Positions 18,426-27,671 of a stretch of DNA of 64,000 nt are shown here, one piece after another. A program made the position numbers and the translations under genes. The DNA comes from Actinomycetota bacterium. GTDB taxonomy: Bacteria; Actinomycetota; Geothermincolia; Geothermincolales; RBG-13-55-18. Below the pieces are notes generated by a model. That model was given only the letters and a program-made list of their open reading frames with translations. It did not search any database and was not told the DNA's origin. Position 1 is the first letter of the stretch, and each line of letters begins with the position of its first letter. The stretch is taken from positions 152,126 through 216,125 of the forward strand of contig JBFLWJ010000004.1 in assembly GCA_040757835.1 (NCBI GenBank), given 5' to 3'.

Positions 18426-18507
18426 GAAAGCGATTGGGCCGCCCGCAGGGCGGCGCAACGGTGCCTGTGCCTGGAGCGAGCGAAGCGAGCGCAAGGCCTG
18501 GCACGTG
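18426..18507 (+). repeat. GC-rich REP-like hairpin element (family 2), copy 1
   Basis: It starts with a GCCGCCC-GCA-GGGCGGC hairpin, then a GGTGCC...GGCAC stem enclosing the loop GAGCGAGCGAAGCGAGC and ending AAGGCCTGGCACGTG. The same architecture and loop recur at 47901-47990 with a different stem sequence. Its first 40 bp are duplicated at 18530-18569. Confidence 0.65.
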
Positions 18508-18529
18508 TACGAATCGATAGTAGATACGC

Positions 18530-18569
18530 GAAAGCGATTGGGCCGCCCGCAGGGCGGCGCAACGGTGCC
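18530..18569 (+). repeat. Exact 40-bp direct duplicate of the first half of the REP-like element
   Basis: Bases 18530-18569 repeat 18426-18465 exactly, 104 bp apart, and end 10 bp before the cpgS start codon. The second half of the element is missing here, so the gene start directly follows a half element. Confidence 0.8.
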
Positions 18570-18579
18570 GAACGGACGA

Positions 18580-19911
18580 ATGGTTATGATCCCGACGTTG
18601 TTTCTAGTCGATGGGGAGCATCATCCAGCGACCATCGTGGATTCCGTGCACTTCCTGGAGGAAGAGGAAGGCTTGCAGGCGCTGGCCCTCTACTTCCTCG
18701 GGGGGACGGAGAAGCTGCGGGACGTCTCGGAGCTGGCGGCGGCAGGGGTGGAACTCGTCGTCCCCGCCGATCCCGTTGCGGAGCTGCCGGGCGTGCTGCG
18801 GAGGTTGCAACCGCGCCTGGTCGCGGACTTGAGCGATCTGCCGGTTCTGGGTCCGGCGATGCGGCTGAGGCTGGCCGCCACCGCACTTGCGTACGGCTGT
18901 ACGTACCGCGGCGCCGACTTCGAGTTCCGCCCGCCTCGGCGGGAAGAAGTGCTCTCAAAGCCGTCGTGCGCCGTCATCGGCACGGGCAAGCGCTGCGGTA
19001 AGACGGCGGTTTCCGCCGAGATGGCACGGTGGCTCGCACGCACGGGGAGGCGACCGGTGGTCGTGGCCATGGGAAGAGGTGGACCGCCGCAACCGTATGT
19101 CGTCGAGAACCCGGATATCGGAGAGGACTTCCTCCTCTCGGAGCTGGAGAAAGGTCTGCATGCGGCTTCCGATCACTACGAGGACGCCATGGTCTCAGGG
19201 GTACTCACCGTGGGATCCCGACGCTGCGGGGGAGGCCTGGCGGGTGAGCCCTACGTGACCAATTGCGTCGATGCCGCGCGGGTGGCGGACGCGCTCGCGG
19301 CGGAGGTGGTGGTCATGGAGGGAAGCGGATCGAGCATCCCGCCCGTTGCCACCGACGCGGCCGTGTGCGTGATCAGCGCCGCCCAGGAGATAGAGGAAGC
19401 GCTGGGATTTCTGGGCGCCTACCGGCTCTTGATTTCCGATGGGGTTATCATTACAATGGCTGAAGGACCGTTCGCATCTCCCCTTAAAATCCAGGAGCTC
19501 AGCGAGAGGATAAAAAGGATAAATGACGATATCGTTGTCTTGAAAACGATTTTCAGGCCACATCCTTTGAAACCCGTCCGTGACAAGCGAGTTTTTCTTG
19601 TCGCCACCGCTCCGGAGGAAGCAGGTCCCCTGCTGAGGGACTACATGGAGGAGGAGGAAGGCTGCGTCGTGGTGGGGAGCAGCTGCCACCTGTCGGACCG
19701 CAGGTACCTGGAGAAGGAACTGCGGGGGGCGGCGGCAGCTGATATCCTGCTCACGGAGCTGAAGGCGGCCGCGATCGACGTGGTGGCGCGTTTCGCTCGC
19801 GCCAGTGGAAAAGAGTTAGTGTTCTTCCACAACCTCCCGGTGCCGCTCGCGGGTGAAGTGGCCATGGAGGAGTTTTTCGCCACCGTCTGGGACAGGGTCA
19901 TGGGGCGATGA
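18580..19911 (+). CDS. cpgS: Cyclic 2,3-diphosphoglycerate synthetase
   Basis: 443 residues, close to the archaeal enzyme's length. It begins MVMIPTLFLVDGEHHPATIV, the family's N-terminal signature, and has a P-loop GTGKRCGKT at residues 134-142 followed by AMGRGGPPQP and VLTVGSRRCGGG. The archaeal enzyme uses ATP to close 2,3-bisphosphoglycerate into the cyclic thermoprotectant solute in the cytoplasm. The ATG at 18580 (or 18586) lacks a strong ribosome site because repeat DNA abuts it. The next gene's ATG overlaps its TGA, so the two are translationally coupled. Confidence 0.85.
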   Translation: MVMIPTLFLVDGEHHPATIVDSVHFLEEEEGLQALALYFLGGTEKLRDVSELAAAGVELVVPADPVAELPGVLRRLQPRLVADLSDLPVLGPAMRLRLAATALAYGCTYRGADFEFRPPRREEVLSKPSCAVIGTGKRCGKTAVSAEMARWLARTGRRPVVVAMGRGGPPQPYVVENPDIGEDFLLSELEKGLHAASDHYEDAMVSGVLTVGSRRCGGGLAGEPYVTNCVDAARVADALAAEVVVMEGSGSSIPPVATDAAVCVISAAQEIEEALGFLGAYRLLISDGVIITMAEGPFASPLKIQELSERIKRINDDIVVLKTIFRPHPLKPVRDKRVFLVATAPEEAGPLLRDYMEEEEGCVVVGSSCHLSDRRYLEKELRGAAAADILLTELKAAAIDVVARFARASGKELVFFHNLPVPLAGEVAMEEFFATVWDRVMGR

Positions 19912-20870
19912 TCATGGCAGATGAGGGAAAACATAAGAAAAGGATAACCATCCTCGACGAGGAACACCACCGCGTGCCCTTCTCCAAGGGACTGACGGCC
20001 AACGCCATCATGGCTTCCGGCCTCGCCCCGGGGCGGGCGTATTACGTGGCCTCGGACATCGAGGAGCACCTCATCTCCGAGGGCAAACTGGAGATCCAGG
20101 CCAACGAGTTGCGCAAGCTGATCTACAATTTCCTCACCGAGAAGATAGGCGAACACTACGCGGTCAATTACTGGCGCTATATCTCCTTCAGCAGCATGAA
20201 CAAGCCGATGGTCATACTGGTGGGGGGTTCCACCGGAGTGGGAAAATCTACCATAGCGACCATGCTGGCCACGCGCCTGAGCATCGTGCGCATAGTGTCC
20301 ACGGACGCCATCCGGGAGGTGATGCGCGCCTTCTTCTCCCGCGAACTCATGCCCACCATCCATACCTCTTCCTTTGACGCGGAGTCGGCGCTCATACATC
20401 CCTTGCCGGCCCACGTCGACCCGGTGGTGGCGGGATTCCGCGAGCAGAGCCTGTCCGTTCTCGTGGGCGTGCGGGCCATCATCAACCGCGCCCTCAAGGA
20501 AGGGACGCACATCATCATCGAGGGCGCACATATCGTACCCGGGTTCATCATGCCCGAACAGTTCCCCGACGCCTTGATCATCCCCCTGCTGGTGACGGTG
20601 GATGACGAGAAGATGCACCGCAGCCACTTCTACATCCGGGAGGTAGAGACGCAGGGTACGCGCCCCTTCCAGAGATACGTCGAGCATTTCGAGAACATAA
20701 GGAAGATACAGGACTATATCATCCACCTGGCGAAAGTTACGGGGGTGAAGACGGTCGAGAGCGTCAACCTGGATGCCGCCGTTTCCGAGGTGGTGGACTA
20801 CATCATCAACGCGGCCTACGAGATGGCGAGAAAAGAGAGGGTAGGCCAGGAGGCGGCTCAGCTTATCTGA
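19908..20870 (+). CDS. 2-phosphoglycerate kinase
   Basis: 320 residues. An N-terminal ATP-cone-like domain (about residues 12-95, including [17 protein letters not shown]) precedes a P-loop kinase domain with [10 protein letters not shown] at 106-115, [10 protein letters not shown] and [11 protein letters not shown]. This domain order matches archaeal 2-phosphoglycerate kinase, which makes 2,3-bisphosphoglycerate, the substrate of the preceding enzyme. ATGA overlap with cpgS. A dephospho-CoA- or uridine-kinase-like role is less likely given the ATP-cone and partner gene. Confidence 0.85.
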   Translation: MIMADEGKHKKRITILDEEHHRVPFSKGLTANAIMASGLAPGRAYYVASDIEEHLISEGKLEIQANELRKLIYNFLTEKIGEHYAVNYWRYISFSSMNKPMVILVGGSTGVGKSTIATMLATRLSIVRIVSTDAIREVMRAFFSRELMPTIHTSSFDAESALIHPLPAHVDPVVAGFREQSLSVLVGVRAIINRALKEGTHIIIEGAHIVPGFIMPEQFPDALIIPLLVTVDDEKMHRSHFYIREVETQGTRPFQRYVEHFENIRKIQDYIIHLAKVTGVKTVESVNLDAAVSEVVDYIINAAYEMARKERVGQEAAQLI

Positions 20871-20893
20871 AGTCCCGCGCATGGAGGTTACCG

Positions 20894-21541
20894 ATGAGAC
20901 TGTTTCTTGACACCGCCAACGTCGAGCAGATAAGGGAGGTCAACGGCTGGGGCATACTCGCCGGCGTGACCACCAATCCCTCCCTGGTCTCCAAGGAGGG
21001 GCGCTGCATGCGGGACTGCCTGGTGGAGATAGCCGGCATGGTCAGCGGCCCTATCAGCGCGGAAGCGATGAGCATGGATTCAGGGGGCATGCTGAAGGAA
21101 GCACGCGAGCTCGCGGCCATCGCGCCGAACATCAACGTCAAGATACCCATGACCCCGGAAGGCCTGGCGGCGGTGAGCGTCCTTTCCGCGGAAGGTATCG
21201 AGACCAACGTGACCCTGGTCTTCTCCGCGAACCAGGCCCTGCTGGCCGCGGCGGCCGGCGCCACGTACGTCAGCCCGTTCGTGGGCCGTATGGACGATAT
21301 CGGCAACAGGGGCATGGCCGTGGTAGGGGAGATCGTGGACATATTCGACCTCCATTCCATCACCACCCAGGTCATCGCGGCCAGCCTGCGCCATCCCATG
21401 CACGTGACCGAAGCCGCGCTGGCCGGAGCCCACATCGCCACCATCCCTTACGACGTCATGCTGAAGATGGCGCGCCATCCCCTGACGGACATAGGGATCA
21501 AGAGATTCCTGGAGGATTATGAAAAGATCAAGGACCTTTGA
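20894..21541 (+). CDS. Transaldolase / fructose-6-phosphate aldolase family protein
   Basis: 215 residues, the small decameric class (TalC/FSA). [14 protein letters not shown] and [13 protein letters not shown] are the family signature; Lys83 in INVKIPMT is the Schiff-base lysine; [15 protein letters not shown] and [11 protein letters not shown] follow. Transaldolase activity in the pentose phosphate pathway is the usual role of this Gram-positive clade; fructose-6-phosphate aldolase activity is the alternative. It sits immediately before rho, as in Bacillus. Confidence 0.9.
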   Translation: MRLFLDTANVEQIREVNGWGILAGVTTNPSLVSKEGRCMRDCLVEIAGMVSGPISAEAMSMDSGGMLKEARELAAIAPNINVKIPMTPEGLAAVSVLSAEGIETNVTLVFSANQALLAAAAGATYVSPFVGRMDDIGNRGMAVVGEIVDIFDLHSITTQVIAASLRHPMHVTEAALAGAHIATIPYDVMLKMARHPLTDIGIKRFLEDYEKIKDL

Positions 21542-21578
21542 GGATACGGCAAACGGAAGCAGGGGAGGAGGTGAGAAT

Positions 21579-22844
21579 TTGGAAAAGACACTTGACCGGA
21601 ACAACCTGGAATCCATGCTCCTGGTCGACCTGCAGGGAATAGCCAAGGAGATAGGGCTTACCGGGATAACCGGGCTACGCAAGCAGGAGCTCATCGAGAA
21701 CATCCTCAACCGCAAGGTGGAGGACGAGGGGCTCTTCATCCGCACCGGCATACTAGACATCCTTCCCGAGGGTTACGGCTTTTTACGCACCCGCGGCTAC
21801 CTGCCCAGCGAGGACGATATATACGTCTCCCTGTCGCAGATAAGGCGCTTCCATCTCAAGCGCGGCGACGAGATCATGGGACAGGTACGGCCGCCCAAGG
21901 ACAGCGAGAAGTACAACGCCCTGCTGCGCATAGAGAAGGTGAACGACGACAACCCCGAGGTATGCAGGGACCGCAAGCAGTTTGAGCAACTTACCCCGCT
22001 CTTCCCGCTGCAGCGGCTGCGCCTGGAGACCCCGGAGGAGGTGACGGCCCCCCGCATCATCGACCTCATCGCTCCCATCGGCAAAGGCCAGAGGGGACTC
22101 ATTGTATCTCCCCCCAAGGCGGGCAAGACAACCATCCTCAAGCAGATCGCCAACAGCATCACCTATAACAATCCCGAAGTGAAGCTCATCGTGCTCCTGG
22201 TGGACGAGCGCCCCGAGGAGGTCACGGATATGGAGCGTTCGGTGAACGGCGAGGTCAACAGCTCGACCTTCGACCAACCGTCGGACAACCATATCCAGGT
22301 GGCCGAGCTGGTGCTGGAGAGGGCCAAGAGGCTGGTCGAGCACAACCACGACGTGGTCATCCTGCTGGACAGTATCACCAGGCTCGCCCGGGCCTATAAC
22401 CTGGCGACGCCTACCAGCGGGCGCATCCTTTCGGGTGGGGTCGATTCAACCGCGCTCTATCCACCCAAGCGTTTCTTCGGCGCCGCGAGGAACATCGAGG
22501 ACGGAGGCAGCCTGACCATCATGGCCACCGCCCTGGTGGAGACGGGCTCACGCATGGACGAGGTGATCTTCGAGGAGTTCAAAGGCACCGGCAACATGGA
22601 GCTGCACCTCGACCGCAAGCTGGCGGACAAGCGCATCTTCCCGGCCATCGAGATCGACAAGTCGGGTACCCGCAAGGAGGAGCTGATCATGTCGCCGGAG
22701 GAGGCGCAGGTGGTCTGGAAGCTCCGCAGGGTACTGCACGCCCTCGACCCCAGCGCGGCCATCGAGCTGCTCATAGACAAGATACGCAACACCAGGAACA
22801 ACGCGGAGTTCCTGAGCGAGATAGCGAGGTCGCCCATCTCCTAG
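21579..22844 (+). CDS. rho: Transcription termination factor Rho
   Basis: 421 residues. It has a Rho N-terminal helical domain, an OSB/CSD RNA-binding domain ([14 protein letters not shown]), the Walker [10 protein letters not shown] region (SPPKAGKTT, about residue 178), [11 protein letters not shown], the R-loop and the arginine-finger region. It is a hexameric RNA helicase that ends Rho-dependent transcripts. The start is taken as the TTG at 21579 because a full AGGAGGTGA (21566-21574) lies upstream; an ATG at 21519 would overlap the transaldolase gene and has no site. Confidence 0.95.
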   Translation: MEKTLDRNNLESMLLVDLQGIAKEIGLTGITGLRKQELIENILNRKVEDEGLFIRTGILDILPEGYGFLRTRGYLPSEDDIYVSLSQIRRFHLKRGDEIMGQVRPPKDSEKYNALLRIEKVNDDNPEVCRDRKQFEQLTPLFPLQRLRLETPEEVTAPRIIDLIAPIGKGQRGLIVSPPKAGKTTILKQIANSITYNNPEVKLIVLLVDERPEEVTDMERSVNGEVNSSTFDQPSDNHIQVAELVLERAKRLVEHNHDVVILLDSITRLARAYNLATPTSGRILSGGVDSTALYPPKRFFGAARNIEDGGSLTIMATALVETGSRMDEVIFEEFKGTGNMELHLDRKLADKRIFPAIEIDKSGTRKEELIMSPEEAQVVWKLRRVLHALDPSAAIELLIDKIRNTRNNAEFLSEIARSPIS

Positions 22845-22919
22845 GGACAGGACGGCGGCGCACGGGCGGGACTGCTTTTGCGCTCCGCCGCTCTAGTGCT
22901 GGCGCCTTACCTGAAACCC

Positions 22920-22948
22920 TGTTCAAGGGCAATATGTGTTGCTATACT
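22920..22948 (+). promoter_or_regulatory. Probable rpmE promoter
   Basis: -10 TATACT at 22943-22948, with a weak -35 TGTTCA 17 bases upstream (22920-22925). It lies 39 bp before the rpmE start codon. Confidence 0.45.
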
Positions 22949-22986
22949 GAGTGGGTTGTGCGGAAGAAAGACGAGGTAAGAGAGGA

Positions 22987-23244
22987 ATGAAAAAGGGAAT
23001 TCACCCGGATTACGTGGAGGCTACGGTGACCTGCTCGTGCGGCAACACGTTCAGCACCCGTTCCACCAAGCCGGAGTTGCGCGTGGAGATATGTTCCCAG
23101 TGCCACCCCTTCTACTCAGGCAAGCAGAAGCTCGTGGACACGGGTGGCCGGGTCGAGCGCTTCGAGCGCCGTTACGGCAAGGCCAGGCCCCAGCGTAAGA
23201 AGACCACGGACGATAAAGGCAAGAAGGCCGAAACGCAGGACTAG
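22987..23244 (+). CDS. rpmE: 50S ribosomal protein L31
   Basis: 85 residues. [19 protein letters not shown] and [25 protein letters not shown] are the L31 signature, with the zinc-binding CxC...CxxC form, so this is the Zn-containing (C+) paralogue. The C-terminal 20 residues form an extended basic/acidic tail. ATG 22987 is preceded by AGAGGA. It sits between rho and the DUF1385 gene as in Firmicutes. Confidence 0.97.
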   Translation: MKKGIHPDYVEATVTCSCGNTFSTRSTKPELRVEICSQCHPFYSGKQKLVDTGGRVERFERRYGKARPQRKKTTDDKGKKAETQD

Positions 23245-23267
23245 GGTCCACCACGGCTGTTCCTGAG

Positions 23268-24206
23268 ATGCCTTCCACCGATCCCTCCGCCCTTGGTGAC
23301 GCCGCGCCCGCTCCAAGTCCCCATGATGACCTCAGGGTGGGGGGCCAGGCGGTTATCGAGGGAGTGATGATGCGGGGCCGGCGGTTCTGGGCGCTGGCGG
23401 TGCGCAAGCCCGACGGCAGTATCCATACCCAGGCGGAACCCCTTGACTCCTTCCTGGTGCGCCATCCCGGTTATGACAAGCCCTTCCTCCGGGGCATCTT
23501 CGTACTGTGGGAGAGCCTGGTCCTGGGCTGGAGGGCCCTCTCGGCCTCGGCTGACATCGCCCTGGAGGAGGAGACCGAGGGCAAGGGCATCGGGTGGGTC
23601 CAGAAATCGCTGTCCATCGCCATGGCCGTGATCCTGGCCGTAGGACTGTTCATACTCCTGCCCACCTGGCTCGCCCCCCGTATGGTGGGGCACGACAGCC
23701 CGGTATGGCTCTGGAACATCGTGGAGGGAGTGCTGCGCCTGGCTTTCTTCGTCGCCTACCTGCTCCTGGTCTCCCTCTCGCGGGAGATGCGCCGCGTCTT
23801 CGAGTATCACGGCGCGGAGCACCAGTCCATACACCTGTTGGAGAACAACTATCCCCTGGAGCCGGAATGGGCGCTGCGCGAGGGCACCGACCATATCCGT
23901 TGCGGCACTTCGTTTCTCCTCCTGGTCCTGGTGATAACGGTCATCGCCTACTCTTTCCTCGGCAAGCCCCCCGTGTGGCTGCGCGTCGTCGAGAGGATAG
24001 CCCTAATCCCACTGGTGGCCGGCGTCTCCTATGAGATAATGAAATACGCGGACCGCAACAGGTCTCCTTGGACCCAGGCCCTTGTGGCCCCGGGCATGGC
24101 GCTGCAGAGACTCACTACGCGCCGCCCCGACCGCGAACAGGCCGAGGTGGCCCTGGCGGCCCTTGGAGCGCTGCTGGAGCAGGAAGACCTGAAGGCGCAA
24201 GGGTGA
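23268..24206 (+). CDS. DUF1385 family membrane protein
   Basis: 312 residues with three to four predicted hydrophobic segments (about residues 120-145, 155-175, 215-240, 245-260). Family signatures are [13 protein letters not shown] at the N-terminus and the central [14 protein letters not shown]. Function is not established (Bacillus YqhQ homologue). Its place between rpmE and prfA is conserved in many Gram-positives, which suggests a link with translation or membrane quality control, but that is inference. Confidence 0.85.
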   Translation: MPSTDPSALGDAAPAPSPHDDLRVGGQAVIEGVMMRGRRFWALAVRKPDGSIHTQAEPLDSFLVRHPGYDKPFLRGIFVLWESLVLGWRALSASADIALEEETEGKGIGWVQKSLSIAMAVILAVGLFILLPTWLAPRMVGHDSPVWLWNIVEGVLRLAFFVAYLLLVSLSREMRRVFEYHGAEHQSIHLLENNYPLEPEWALREGTDHIRCGTSFLLLVLVITVIAYSFLGKPPVWLRVVERIALIPLVAGVSYEIMKYADRNRSPWTQALVAPGMALQRLTTRRPDREQAEVALAALGALLEQEDLKAQG

Positions 24207-24210
24207 TGGC

Positions 24211-25293
24211 ATGGGTTTCATGGAACGGCTCGAGGAGATAGAGAAGAAATACGAGGACCTGGAAAGGGAACTGGCCCAGCCGGAGGTCTACGCGGACCGT
24301 CAGCGCTACGCCGAGCTGGCGCGCAGCCACTCCGAACTCACCGAGGTGGTGACGGCCCTGCGCGAGTACCGCGAAGCCCTGAGGGAAGCCCGGGAAGCCG
24401 GCGACATGCTGCGCGAGGAGCAGGACCCCGAGATGGCCGACTTTCTGCGCGATTCCCTGCAGGCGGCCGAGGGCAGGTCCGAGGAGCTGGAGCGGGAGAT
24501 AAGGGTCATGCTCCTGCCGCCGGACCCCCGGGACGAGAAGGACGTGATCATGGAGGTGCGCGCCGGGGCGGGCGGCGAGGAGGCGGGCCTGTTCGCGGGG
24601 GACCTTTACCGCATGTATTCACGCTATGCCGACCGGCGCGGCTGGAAGACCGAGGTCCTCTCCTCCAGCCCCTCCGAGCTGGGGGGCTTCAAGGAGATTA
24701 TCTTCTCGGTGCGCGGCAAGGGCGCCTACAGCAGGATGAAATACGAATCCGGCGTACACCGCGTGCAGCGCATCCCGGTGACGGAGTCGGGAGGGCGCAT
24801 CCACACCTCCACCTCCACCGTCGCCGTGCTGCCGGAGGCGGAAGAGGTGGAGGTGACCATCGACCCCGCCGACCTGCGCGTGGACGTCTTCCGTTCCACG
24901 GGGCCGGGAGGGCAGTCGGTAAACACCACCGACTCCGCCGTGCGCATCACCCATATCCCAACCGGGGTGGTGGTCTCCTGCCAGGACGAGAAGAGCCAGC
25001 TGCAGAACCGCGAGAAGGCGCTGCGCATCCTGCGCGCCCGCCTGCTGCGAACGGAGCAGGAGCGCCAGCAGCGGGAACAGGCGGAGGAGAGGCGCTCCCA
25101 GGTGGGGACCGGTGACCGCTCGGAGCGCATCCGTACCTATAATTTTCCCCAGGGTCGCATCTCCGACCACCGCATCGGCCTGACCGTCCACCGCCTGGAG
25201 GACGTGCTGGACGGTGACCTGGAGGAGATCATAGATACGCTGGCCTCCGCCGACCGGGCCGAGAGGCTGGCGGAGATAGGCGGCGGAGATTGA
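24211..25293 (+). CDS. prfA: Peptide chain release factor 1
   Basis: 360 residues, typical RF1 length. The GGQ motif is at residues 233-235 in [20 protein letters not shown], preceded by the [24 protein letters not shown] domain-3 signature. It recognises UAA and UAG and triggers peptide release on the ribosome. ATG start four bases after the DUF1385 stop codon. It overlaps prmC, whose product methylates the GGQ glutamine. Confidence 0.97.
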   Translation: MGFMERLEEIEKKYEDLERELAQPEVYADRQRYAELARSHSELTEVVTALREYREALREAREAGDMLREEQDPEMADFLRDSLQAAEGRSEELEREIRVMLLPPDPRDEKDVIMEVRAGAGGEEAGLFAGDLYRMYSRYADRRGWKTEVLSSSPSELGGFKEIIFSVRGKGAYSRMKYESGVHRVQRIPVTESGGRIHTSTSTVAVLPEAEEVEVTIDPADLRVDVFRSTGPGGQSVNTTDSAVRITHIPTGVVVSCQDEKSQLQNREKALRILRARLLRTEQERQQREQAEERRSQVGTGDRSERIRTYNFPQGRISDHRIGLTVHRLEDVLDGDLEEIIDTLASADRAERLAEIGGGD

Positions 25294-26168
25294 TCACGGA
25301 GGTACCCGCCGGGGCCGATATCCCGGGGCTCATCACCTGGGCCGCCCGCTACCTCGAGGATAGCGGGATCGTGAAGCCGCGCCTCAATGCCGAGCACCTT
25401 CTCGCCCACTGCACCGGCCGCGGCCGCACCGACCTCTACGCCCACTATGACCGGCCCGTCTCGAGGGAGGAGAGAGAGGGCTATGCCGCGCTGCTGCGCC
25501 GGCGAGCGGCACACGAGCCGCTGCAGTACATTATCGGCAGCAAGGGGTTCCGCTACCTGGAGTTGGCGGTAGACCGCCGCGTGCTCATCCCCCGCCCCGA
25601 GACGGAGATGCTGGCTGGCCGGGCCATGGATATCGTTATGGCATTGCCGGGGCGCGCGGTGGTGGTGGACGTGGGTACGGGCTCCGGGTGCATCGCCCTT
25701 TCACTGGCGAGCGAGTGCCCGCACGCCACCGTGCATGCCACGGACATCAGCGCGGAAGCGCTGGAGGCGGCGCGCGTGAATGCCCGGCGCCTGCGCCTGG
25801 GGGAGGCGGTCTCTTTTTACCTGGGGGACCTGCTGGACGCCCTCGATGGCGGGCTCGCCGGCACCATCGATCTCATCGTCTGCAATCCTCCCTACATCCG
25901 TGAGGATGACTACCGCTCCCTGCCGCCGGAGGTGAGGCTGCACGAGCCCCGCATCGCCCTGGTGGCAGGTCCCGCCGGCACCGAGGTGCACCTGCGGCTC
26001 ATGGCCCAAGCGCCGCGCTGGCTGGCCCCCGGCGGCCGCCTGCTCATGGAGGGGGCGGAGGACCAGGTGCACGAGCTGGCACGCGTGGCGGCGGAGTTGG
26101 GGTACGAGTCGGCGCAGGTCCACCCCGACCTCAACGGCCGCCCCCGCATGGTGGAGATGGGGATCTGA
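25290..26168 (+). CDS. prmC: Release-factor glutamine N5-methyltransferase
   Basis: 292 residues. A small N-terminal helical domain precedes a SAM-binding fold with [16 protein letters not shown] and the catalytic NPPY at residues 199-202. It methylates the glutamine of the release-factor GGQ motif. The TTG start at 25290 overlaps the prfA stop (TTGA), so the two are translationally coupled. End of the rho-prmC block. Confidence 0.95.
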   Translation: MITEVPAGADIPGLITWAARYLEDSGIVKPRLNAEHLLAHCTGRGRTDLYAHYDRPVSREEREGYAALLRRRAAHEPLQYIIGSKGFRYLELAVDRRVLIPRPETEMLAGRAMDIVMALPGRAVVVDVGTGSGCIALSLASECPHATVHATDISAEALEAARVNARRLRLGEAVSFYLGDLLDALDGGLAGTIDLIVCNPPYIREDDYRSLPPEVRLHEPRIALVAGPAGTEVHLRLMAQAPRWLAPGGRLLMEGAEDQVHELARVAAELGYESAQVHPDLNGRPRMVEMGI

Positions 26169-26205
26169 CCTCCAAGACGCTCAGAGAGCGTGGCCCTGGT
26201 GGCAT

Positions 26206-26338
26206 GGGTCTGCTATGCCGTTCGGATATCTGAAGGCCTGGAGCCAACCTTACGCGGTGGCGGCTGGGGCCGGTATAAATGCTGGCCCACGCCCTACGGG
26301 GTAAAGACGGAGCGGTATGGGAAGACCATCTGGTTACA
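26206..26338 (+). repeat. 133-bp dispersed structured element, copy B
   Basis: Same length and ends as copy A at 13557-13689, in opposite orientation. The stem here is GGGCCGG (26267-26273) against CTGGCCC (26282-26288), a G:C to G:U change relative to copy A. That keeps the hairpin while the sequence varies. Confidence 0.7.
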
Positions 26339-26456
26339 CGCCGGGGCGCGAGCCTTACCTGGCCCCCAACCGGAACAAACCCGTCGCGAAACGGGTCTCA
26401 TGACCGAACGGGCGCGGCCGCTTTCCTCCACGGGAGGAGGCGGATGGCACCCTGGA

Positions 26457-26508
26457 ATAACAATATATTGATAGTATGAACGGAAGAGGATAACAAGATA
26501 TTGATAAT
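26457..26508. repeat. Two AT-rich direct repeats upstream of the peptidase promoter
   Basis: ATAACAATATATTGATAGT (26457-26475) and ATAACAAGATATTGATAAT (26490-26508) match at 16 of 19 positions and are 33 bp apart, close to three helical turns. A related ATATCAAT lies over the -10 box. Possible regulator-binding sites. Confidence 0.4.
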
Positions 26509-26535
26509 CGGCCCCCATATGGATGGAGGGGTCAT

Positions 26536-26565
26536 TTGACGGCCTCGCGGGAGGTTTCCTACAAT
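26536..26565 (+). promoter_or_regulatory. Promoter of the M23 peptidase gene
   Basis: TTGACG (26536-26541), 18-base spacer, TACAAT (26560-26565), 35 bp before the GTG start. Confidence 0.65.
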
Positions 26566-26600
26566 ATCAATGTAGAGTTGTCCAGTAAGGTGGTTTTCGC

Positions 26601-27671
26601 GTGGATCATACAGGCAGGGTGAGGGCGACAAGGACTCTCACAACCTACCTCCGCTCCGTACTCCTGCTCGCCGTCCTGATACTCCTTCTCGGACAGTCCA
26701 TGCCCCCGGCGGGGGCGGACTCCATCAGCGACAAGAAGGAGCAGGCTCGCCAGGTACAGTCGCAGCTCAACTCCCTGCAGTCCGAACTCAACCGGCTCAC
26801 GTCGGAGCTCAACCAGACCCAGTCCCGCCTCGCCACCCTGGAGGCGAACATCGAGGCCAACCAGGCGCAGCTGAACGCGGCGGAGGCCGAGTACCAACGC
26901 TGGCAGGGCATACTCGCCGACCGCCTGGTGTCCATGTACAAGGAGGGCAACGTCAGCGCCCTGGACGTCCTGCTGGAATGCGACGACTTCGATACCTTCG
27001 TCAACTCCTACGACTATATGGCGCGCATCGGCAATCATGACGCCGAGGCCATCGTGGCTACCCAGAACCTCATGGCGGAGATCAGGACCAAGCGGGCACA
27101 ACTGGAGAGCGACAAAGCCGCCTACCAGTCATACTCGAGCAGCCTGCAGAGCCAGCGGAACTCCATCCAGAGCAAGCTCAACGAACAGAAGGCCCTCCTG
27201 GCCGGCATCGATTCCGAGGTCGCCTCCATGCTGAGCAGCCGTTACAGCGGCGGCGGCGGCGGGAACTGGAGCGTTGGCCCGGTCAACGGCCTTTATTTCC
27301 CCGTGGCCGGCCCCTGCAGCTTCACCAACGACTGGGGCGCTCCCCGTTCCGTGGGTCGCACCCACAAGGGTTGCGACATCATGGCCGATTACGGCACCCC
27401 CTGCGTGGCCATCACCAGCGGCACGGTGGTGCAGCGCAGCGGCGGCAACGCCGGCCTGTACATATTCCTCTACGGAGACAACGGGCACCTCTACTACTAC
27501 ATGCACCTGCAGGACTACGGCGCCTCGGGCCGGGTCAGCGCTGGTGAGGTGGTGGGTTACGTGGGTGACACCGGAAACGCGCGCGGCTGCCCCCACCTCC
27601 ACTTCGAGTGGCACCCCGGCGGCGGCAGCGCCGTCAACCCCTACCCCCTACTGGTGGCCATCAGGGGTTAG
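26601..27671 (+). CDS. Secreted coiled-coil M23 (LytM) peptidase
   Basis: 356 residues. A signal peptide or anchor (about residues 10-40, hydrophobic core LLLAVLILLLGQ, AGA-D cleavage-like end) is followed by a long coiled coil (about 45-215) rich in Q, L and S. After a Gly-rich linker comes a LytM domain with the zinc motif HKGCD (about residue 254) and HLHFE near residue 332. It is an extracytoplasmic peptidoglycan endopeptidase of the EnvC/RipA type, probably acting in cell separation. GTG start; its 3' end overlaps the convergent gene by 4 bp. Confidence 0.85.
   Translation: MDHTGRVRATRTLTTYLRSVLLLAVLILLLGQSMPPAGADSISDKKEQARQVQSQLNSLQSELNRLTSELNQTQSRLATLEANIEANQAQLNAAEAEYQRWQGILADRLVSMYKEGNVSALDVLLECDDFDTFVNSYDYMARIGNHDAEAIVATQNLMAEIRTKRAQLESDKAAYQSYSSSLQSQRNSIQSKLNEQKALLAGIDSEVASMLSSRYSGGGGGNWSVGPVNGLYFPVAGPCSFTNDWGAPRSVGRTHKGCDIMADYGTPCVAITSGTVVQRSGGNAGLYIFLYGDNGHLYYYMHLQDYGASGRVSAGEVVGYVGDTGNARGCPHLHFEWHPGGGSAVNPYPLLVAIRG

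Larger units (their letters stand above)
26169..26600. other. Gene-free 432-bp region between prmC and the M23 peptidase gene
   Basis: Contains copy B of the 133-bp element (26206-26338), short ACCCGT/ACGGGT and CCTCC/GGAGG hairpins (about 26370-26440), two AT-rich direct repeats and the peptidase promoter. Nothing coding is credible. Confidence 0.6.

Noticed and set aside
21519..21578. Upstream ATG start for rho
   Set aside because: It would overlap the transaldolase 3' end and lacks a ribosome site, whereas a full AGGAGGTGA precedes the TTG at 21579.
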